NCBI GenBank assembly: GCA_963724735.1
Contig: CAVRVX010000034.1
Coordinates: forward strand, 62,001 to 126,000
DNA length: 64,000 nucleotides
Direction: 5' to 3'
From: Rhodoplanes sp963724735
GTDB lineage: Bacteria > Pseudomonadota > Alphaproteobacteria > Rhizobiales > Xanthobacteraceae
A model generated the notes under the pieces. It did no database searches. It was not told where the DNA came from and saw nothing but the letters and a program-made list of their open reading frames with translations. Positions 59,324 through 64,000 of this stretch are shown here, in pieces. The position numbers and the translations under genes were made by a program. The first letter of the stretch is position 1, and each line of letters starts with the position of its first letter.

Positions 59324-59449
59324 GGGCGGGCTTTCATGCTGGCGGTGCGCATTGCCATCGCTTGCGCCCGCCGGCTCGTCAACGTCGAATTATGCGCACC
59401 CCCCAGCCAAACTGCGCGGCGGCGCCACGCTCCCGCGCACGGCTTCGCC

Positions 59450-60355
59450 TCAGTTCAGGCGGCGTGGCCGCTCCTCGTCGGGCGTGCCGGGCCGCGGCGC
59501 TTCCGGCGCGGGCAGTTCGCGCGGCGGGCGGGCCTCCTCGTCGGGCTCGGCGGTCGCGCCGGCGGCCTCGGCGCGGGCGTATCGGAGGTAGGACAGAAAC
59601 CCAAACGGAAGGCTTGCCAAATACAAAAGTGTCCCAGTTGTCATGACTTCCCAGGGGAAGCTGAGAAGGAGCGCGAAGAACAGAACGACCAGCACGAAGA
59701 CCGGCAGCACCATGTCCGGCGGAACCCGCGTGCCCAGCTTCTTGCCCGAATACACCGGGAGTTTCGAAATCATCAGGAAGGCGATCACAAGCGTATAGAC
59801 GACCCCGAGCGCCGGCAGGATTTTGGGCGCGCCAAGGAAATGGATATAGACGGGGAGGAACACGGCGATCGCCCCGCCCGGCGCCGGCATCCCGACAAAG
59901 AAGTTCGACGCCCAGGCCGGCCGGTTGGGGTCCTCGATCATCACGTTGAAGCGGGCGAGCCGCAGGCCGGCACAGATGGCAAAGACCATCGCCCCAATCC
60001 AGCCGACCGCTTTCACCTCATGCAGCCCCCAGAACCACAGGATCAAGGCCGGCGCGACACCGAAATTGACGAAGTCGGCGAGGCTATCGAGCTCCGCGCC
60101 GAAACGGGTGGTCCCCTTGAGGATGCGGGCGAGGCGCCCGTCGATGCCGTCGAGAATGGCGGCAAAGATGATCGCAGCAAGGGCAAGATCGAAGCGGCCT
60201 TCGGCGGCGATGCGGATCGCCGTCAACCCCGCGCATAGGGCGAGCAAGGTGATGACATTCGGCACAAGCGTGCGAATGGGGATCGGCCGGAATGTGCGGC
60301 GGCGCGGCTCCGGCTGTTCGGGATCAAATGGCGGAAACAGCGACATGGGAACCAT
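59450..60355 (-). CDS. pssA: CDP-diacylglycerol-serine O-phosphatidyltransferase
   Basis: 301 residues with about seven membrane segments. The CDP-alcohol phosphotransferase motif is intact: DGIDGRLARILKGTTRFGAELDSLADFVNFG, giving DGxDGxxAR...GxxxDxxxD. Extra C-terminal residues are Ala/Pro/Glu-rich (EEARPPRELPAPEAPRPGTPDEE). It makes phosphatidylserine, precursor of phosphatidylethanolamine. The usual psd decarboxylase partner is not beside it here; a YidB-like gene lies 23 bases upstream on the same strand. Confidence 0.92.
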   Translation of the reverse strand: MVPMSLFPPFDPEQPEPRRRTFRPIPIRTLVPNVITLLALCAGLTAIRIAAEGRFDLALAAIIFAAILDGIDGRLARILKGTTRFGAELDSLADFVNFGVAPALILWFWGLHEVKAVGWIGAMVFAICAGLRLARFNVMIEDPNRPAWASNFFVGMPAPGGAIAVFLPVYIHFLGAPKILPALGVVYTLVIAFLMISKLPVYSGKKLGTRVPPDMVLPVFVLVVLFFALLLSFPWEVMTTGTLLYLASLPFGFLSYLRYARAEAAGATAEPDEEARPPRELPAPEAPRPGTPDEERPRRLN

Positions 60356-60378
60356 ATAGCGCGTCCCTGCGCGTCCGG

Positions 60379-60771
60379 CTACGTCGCCGGCGGCTGGTCG
60401 CTTTCCACGGGTTTGACCTCGATCCTGCCGTTCGGGCTCATGGCGTCGACGGTCTGCGGCAAATAGGCGGCCATGAGCGCGAGCAGCTTGTCCGCCGGCA
60501 CGCCGGTCGCGGCGACGAACTGCTGGATCACGTCATCGCCGAGGGCGCTGCGTATTTGATCGGCCGTGACGGGAAGATTGGGGCCGGGCCCAAGCCAGGA
60601 CGCCACTTCGCGGTCGAGCCCGCCCTGACGCAGTCTCGCGAGAAGACCGTTGGCGTCGCGAAGCTCGGTCTTGGCCAGATACTGCGTCGCGAGGCCGGGA
60701 ATAGCCGCCGGATCAACCGCCTTCGCCAGCCCTTTGACCACGCCAGACACAACCTTGTCGAACAGGCCCAT
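60379..60771 (-). CDS. YidB-like (DUF937) protein
   Basis: 130 residues. The start MGLFDKVVSGVVKGLAKAVDPAAIPGLATQYLAKTEL and the middle ARLRQGGLDREVASWLGPGPNLPVTADQIRSALGDDVIQQFVAATGVPADKLLALMAAYLPQTVDAMSPNG follow the YidB/DUF937 pattern, a small helical soluble protein of unknown role. It is probably cotranscribed with pssA. Confidence 0.85.
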   Translation of the reverse strand: MGLFDKVVSGVVKGLAKAVDPAAIPGLATQYLAKTELRDANGLLARLRQGGLDREVASWLGPGPNLPVTADQIRSALGDDVIQQFVAATGVPADKLLALMAAYLPQTVDAMSPNGRIEVKPVESDQPPAT

Positions 60772-61002
60772 CGATGTTTCTTCGCTCCCGGATGCCTGAA
60801 TGCAGCCCGGCGTTGAGTAAAGCCCGTCCGGCCCCTGACTGCCGCAGCAGATTATGTCCTAGCCTTTTTGGCCGCGGACGGACACAAATTTCGTGCAGCG
60901 CATGCCGCTGTCCGTGTTGTGCGACGTGAATTGGGCCAGGATGCGATGGCCGGCTGCGCTGCTGGGACGGTCTGCGTTTCTCGGAGGCATACGCCGGCAC
61001 AC

Positions 61003-62058
61003 ATGATTTGGACCTTTGCCACTTGGATTGCCATGCCGAACCGAACAGCTTTTTCCAGCAAGCTCGTGATTGTCGCCGCGACCGTGGTCGTCCTGTTGCT
61101 CGCTTGGCAGCTGGTGGACCTGTTGCTGCTCATTTTCGCTTCGGCGCTCGTGGCGATCTTCTTCCGCGCCTTGGCTGATCTCATCGCGAAGCCGACCAAC
61201 CTCTCGGCCGGCTGGTCGCTCGCCATCGCCGTGCTCGTGGTTGCCGCCGTGGTGGTCCTGACCACGACGCTGTTCGGCACGACGATCCGGCAGAACGTGG
61301 ATACCCTGATGGAGCAGCTTCCGACGGCCTGGCGGGCCGTGCGCGACCGGATCGGCCACACGGCGTGGCTGTCCGGCGCGCTCGACCGCGCCGGCGAGGC
61401 CCTGCTGTCCAGCAATGTGGTGAGCCGCATTGGGGGGGCGCTGGGCGCGGTGGCGAGCGCCGTCACCAACCTGTTCCTCGTGCTGTTCGCCGGGCTCTAT
61501 ATCGCCGCACAGCCAAACCTCTATCGCGCCGGTTTCCTTAGGCTGGTGCCCCCATCCGATCGCAACCGGATCGATGCGACGCTGATCCGGTGCGGCGCCG
61601 CGTTGCGCACTTGGCTGCTCGGTCAGGCGATCGCGATGGTGACGGTCGGGACCCTGACCTGGACGGGCCTCACTTTGCTTGACGTACCGTCCGCGCTCGC
61701 GCTCGGGCTGTTCGCCGGTTTGGCGGAATTCGTCCCCATCCTGGGCCCGATCGCCGCCGCCGTGCCTGCCCTCATCATCGCCCTGTCGCAGGACGCACGC
61801 CTCGCGCTTTGGGTGCTTGCGCTGTTCCTGGTGATCCAGCAGTTCGAGGGCAATCTGCTGCAGCCGATCATCCAGCGCAAAATGCTGGCGCTTCCGCCGG
61901 CCGTCACGATGTTCGCGGTGATCGCCTTTGCGATTCTGTTCGGCGCAATCGGCGCTCTCCTCGCCGCCCCGCTCGCGGTCGTCACCCTCATCGTGGTGGA
62001 GGACCTCTATGTCTCGGTGATCGAGGAGACGCCTGCAAAGGGCACCGACCCGGCCTGA
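61003..62058 (+). CDS. AI-2E family transporter (permease of the YhhT/PerM type)
   Basis: 351 residues from ATG 61003 (another ATG at 61033 is possible). Eight or so membrane segments, with PTNLSAGWSLAIAVLVV in the first part and the family signature region GLFAGLAEFVPILGPIAAAVPALIIAL then QQFEGNLLQPIIQRKMLALPPAVTMF. Despite the family name, most members transport unknown substrates, some acting as sodium/proton or peptide exporters. No adjacent partner suggests the substrate. Confidence 0.9.
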   Translation: MIWTFATWIAMPNRTAFSSKLVIVAATVVVLLLAWQLVDLLLLIFASALVAIFFRALADLIAKPTNLSAGWSLAIAVLVVAAVVVLTTTLFGTTIRQNVDTLMEQLPTAWRAVRDRIGHTAWLSGALDRAGEALLSSNVVSRIGGALGAVASAVTNLFLVLFAGLYIAAQPNLYRAGFLRLVPPSDRNRIDATLIRCGAALRTWLLGQAIAMVTVGTLTWTGLTLLDVPSALALGLFAGLAEFVPILGPIAAAVPALIIALSQDARLALWVLALFLVIQQFEGNLLQPIIQRKMLALPPAVTMFAVIAFAILFGAIGALLAAPLAVVTLIVVEDLYVSVIEETPAKGTDPA

Positions 62059-62145
62059 GCGGATCAGTCGACGTTCTGCGCGTCGCGAAACACGACCTTG
62101 TGTCGCATCTTTGCGACCCAATCGTCGAAACCGCTGCGGCCTCGC

Positions 62146-63267
62146 TCATCGCGTCACCCTCGCGTTCGTCGGGACATTACGAGCGCCCTCGCTCCCCGGT
62201 CCGTCCGGCGAGGCGACCTCGTCGCCGCGCTTGAAGGCCTCCGGCGAGCCGCGTGAGTTGCGAAGCACCATGCAGGCGGCGCCCTTGGCGGTGAGGTCGG
62301 CGCACAGCTTGTTGGCCTCCGCCCGCGTATCCACCCCGACCCGCACTTGATAGAACCCGCCAGTGCCGCGGCTGCGCAGGAGCGTGCGGATGATCATCGG
62401 ATCGCGGCTTTCCAGCAAGGCGCGATATTGCCGCTCGATCCGGGCATAGGCGGCGAGCACGCGCGCGCGGGAGAAGCCGGCGCTCAGCTGGACGCCCCAG
62501 GGACGCAGCGCGCCTTCGCGCACGTGCCGCTCGAGTTCGCCAATGAAGAAGCTCGGTTGCTCCTTCAACAGCGCGGCAAGCTGCCGGCATGAGGTCGGCT
62601 TGGCGATCCCATCCTTGCCGCCCTGCCGGCCGAGGTCTGCCCATTCATCGACCGAGCGGCCGGTGATGGCGCGGACGTAATTCCGCGTCTCAGCCGGCAT
62701 GCCGCCGCGCCCGCTGATGAAACCTCGCACCCGGCCGGGCCCCGCATTGTACGCGGCAGCCGCCAGGCCGAGATTGCCGAATTCGCTGCGCAGCTCGCTG
62801 AGAAACTCCGCGGCTTTCGGCAGCGCCGCCACCGGATTGAACGGATCCAGCAGGCCCCGCTCATCGGCGGTGTAGGGCATGAACTGCGCGATCCCCTGCG
62901 CGCGATGGCCGCTGCGGGTGATCGGCCCTATGGCGTTCGGCTGAAACCGGCTTTCCTGCCAGATGACGCGCGCGAAGAATTCAAGCGGCAATCCGTTGGC
63001 CGCGGCAGCGGATTCAAGAATCAAGCAGATCGAATCCATTGCGCTCGTGAGCTTGCCCGACTCGGCGGCAGGCGCTTGCGCTTGCGGCTTCTGCTCCGCC
63101 CCATCCCCCTCGCGCTTGCCGCGGTCGGTTTCGGGATTGGGCGCCGGCGCGGGTTCGGCTGCCGCAGGCTTGTCCGCCGAGGCCGGTGTCGGCGCCGGCC
63201 CACCGCCCCCGCCGCCCGCCCACATGGCCGCCGCGATCACAATGATGACCGACAAATAGCCCCGCAT
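62146..63267 (-). CDS. Lytic transglycosylase with SPOR domain
   Basis: 373 residues from ATG 63267. A signal or lipid-free anchor (YLSVIIVIAAAMWAGGGG) and a Pro/Ala-rich linker precede a SLT domain: FARVIWQESRFQPNAIGP (catalytic Glu), RAQGIAQFMPYTADERGL and LAAAAYNAGPGRVRGFISG. The C-terminal part has a short SPOR-like repeat (GFYQVRVGVDTRAEANKLCADLTAKGAACMVL), which in other enzymes binds denuded glycan at division sites. It would cut peptidoglycan at MurNAc. Confidence 0.9.
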   Translation of the reverse strand: MRGYLSVIIVIAAAMWAGGGGGGPAPTPASADKPAAAEPAPAPNPETDRGKREGDGAEQKPQAQAPAAESGKLTSAMDSICLILESAAAANGLPLEFFARVIWQESRFQPNAIGPITRSGHRAQGIAQFMPYTADERGLLDPFNPVAALPKAAEFLSELRSEFGNLGLAAAAYNAGPGRVRGFISGRGGMPAETRNYVRAITGRSVDEWADLGRQGGKDGIAKPTSCRQLAALLKEQPSFFIGELERHVREGALRPWGVQLSAGFSRARVLAAYARIERQYRALLESRDPMIIRTLLRSRGTGGFYQVRVGVDTRAEANKLCADLTAKGAACMVLRNSRGSPEAFKRGDEVASPDGPGSEGARNVPTNARVTR

Positions 63268-63381
63268 GGACCCTTCAACCTGGAATCGGCCGCCGGGTTC
63301 CCATTCTGGGCTACCCAACTCGGCTCGATTGTAGACGATTTGCGCCTTTCTGTGGGTCCGGTCGCCGATACCCTGCGTTAT

Positions 63382-63723
63382 TCAGCGGCCCACGATAAGA
63401 TTCACCAACACCAGCCAGCCGGTTCCGGCCGCCACCGCAGTCAGCACCGACTGGCGCGACAGAAAAAACGCAACCATCCCCGCGATAGCGGCCGACAGTC
63501 TGATCCAGAACGGCACGCCCGCAAGCGCGCCGGGGGAAAACACCACGATTTTCGCCACGACTCCCGTGAGGATCGCGATCGCGACAGCCCTGACCCAGAT
63601 GATCAGCTCGGAATTCTCATCGAGCCCGCGAGAAAGAACTACGCCGAGCAAGCGCCAGGCCTCGTGCGGCAGAAAACAGGCAAAGATCAGAACGAGGTAA
63701 GGAAAAAGCTCGTGCGAGGTCAT
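63382..63723 (-). CDS. azlD: AzlD family small permease subunit
   Basis: 113 residues from ATG 63723 with four membrane segments (LFPYLVLIFACFLPHEAWRLLGVVL, AVAIAILTGVVAKIVVF, WIRLSAAIAGMVAFFLSRQ, LTAVAAGTGWLVLVNLIVG). It matches the AzlD small subunit of the branched-chain amino-acid exporter AzlCD (BrnFE). The start overlaps the stop of azlC by four bases (ATGA). Confidence 0.85.
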   Translation of the reverse strand: MTSHELFPYLVLIFACFLPHEAWRLLGVVLSRGLDENSELIIWVRAVAIAILTGVVAKIVVFSPGALAGVPFWIRLSAAIAGMVAFFLSRQSVLTAVAAGTGWLVLVNLIVGR

Positions 63724-64000
63724 CGCGGCCGCTTCCACAGTCGATGGATCAGGTAAGCGCCGGTCCCGCCCAGGAGGCCGGTCCACAAGAGGTCGGCGCC
63801 GACATTGTAGAAGACGAGCAGCGGCCCGAGCACGAGCCCCGCTATGAAGGCGATGCGATCGGACAACAAGCGGCTGTTGCGCGTCACCGACGCCAGGAAC
63901 GATATCGGCGTCAGGAACAGGAGGCCAGCGACAAGCGCCGCTGGCAGGACCGCCGCAAGAATATGTCCGAGTATTGTCGCAACGACCGAGGTCGCGGTGA
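63720..64000 (-). CDS. azlC: AzlC family permease, C-terminal part
   Basis: The leftward frame is open from the window edge to a TGA at 63720 and gives about 92 residues with hydrophobic segments (VLPAALVAGLLFLTPISFLA, RIAFIAGLVLGPLLVFY, GADLLWTGLLGGTGAYLIHRLW) like the end of AzlC. Its stop codon overlaps the azlD start, the usual azlC-azlD arrangement. It exports branched-chain amino acids or similar azole-resistance substrates together with AzlD. The N-terminal part lies outside the window. Confidence 0.82.
   Translation of the reverse strand, partial: TATSVVATILGHILAAVLPAALVAGLLFLTPISFLASVTRNSRLLSDRIAFIAGLVLGPLLVFYNVGADLLWTGLLGGTGAYLIHRLWKRPR

Noticed and set aside
57440..60238. Very long rightward open frame opposite purL and pssA (about 930 codons)
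   Set aside because: It lies antisense to two certain genes, is very rich in Arg, His, Asp and Gly as expected for a mirror frame of high-GC coding DNA, and shows no domain.

Overview
The window reads as chromosomal DNA of a high-GC alphaproteobacterium, most likely of the order Hyphomicrobiales (Rhizobiales). This rests on gene content recognised from the translations: hopanoid side-chain genes (hpnL, hpnI, hpnJ, hpnK, hpnA, hpnG), a FeuPQ-like two-component pair, an invasion-associated-locus-B protein, a zf-CHCC zinc-finger protein, a DUF3126 protein and the purL-bolA-grxD order. No rRNA, tRNA or CRISPR array was recognised. The window starts inside a CoA-ester lyase gene and ends inside azlC.

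Layout. 0-5 kb holds the lyase end, hspQ with a start-site hairpin, IalB, a degenerate GGDEF protein, a DsbA-like oxidoreductase and a MipA/OmpV barrel. 5.2-13.6 kb is the hopanoid locus: hpnL-hpnI-hpnJ, a TPR/pseudo-caspase gene and hpnK run rightward and converge on hpnG-hpnA running leftward. hpnJ carries a one-base frameshift as read here. 14-20 kb is a tripartite metal-efflux system: a TolC-type channel faces the leftward pair of adaptor and CzcA-like pump. 20-30 kb holds an Omp25-like barrel, an OprB porin, a gene remnant, a GST, a gamma-carbonic anhydrase, several hypotheticals, a flavin monooxygenase and a glycine-zipper lipoprotein. 29.9-32.5 kb is a PepSY-like protein followed by a FeuP/FeuQ-like pair.

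32.8-38.7 kb is a leftward remnant of a phage or gene-transfer-agent-like tail and lysis module: DUF2460, DUF2163, a decayed tail fibre, an unknown protein, a GH108 endolysin, a holin and a small membrane protein. The DUF2163 gene is fused in frame to the end of an unrelated DUF4396-type membrane protein. 38.9-48 kb holds a LOG-family protein, a P1 peptidase, a polysaccharide deacetylase, a D-amino-acid dehydrogenase, rpe, a low-GC Abi-alpha-like gene, a TetR/aldo-keto reductase operon with a visible operator, and purB. 48-64 kb holds murI, rpsD, a phosphoesterase, an orphan decarboxylase beta-subunit operon (oadB-like plus three small unknown genes), a second two-component pair, grxD, bolA, purL, pssA, an AI-2E-type permease, a lytic transglycosylase and azlD/azlC.

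How the genes work together. The hopanoid genes describe conversion of adenosylhopane towards bacteriohopanetetrol derivatives carrying glucosamine or cyclitol ether. The frameshift in hpnJ would, if real, stop the pathway before the cyclitol. Several other loci concern the envelope: porins, efflux, lytic transglycosylase, deacetylase and FeuPQ. The most unusual items are the pseudo-caspase that has lost both catalytic residues inside the hopanoid operon, the hspQ hairpin that could sequester its own start site, the phage/DUF4396 chimera, and the oadB operon with uncharacterised partners.
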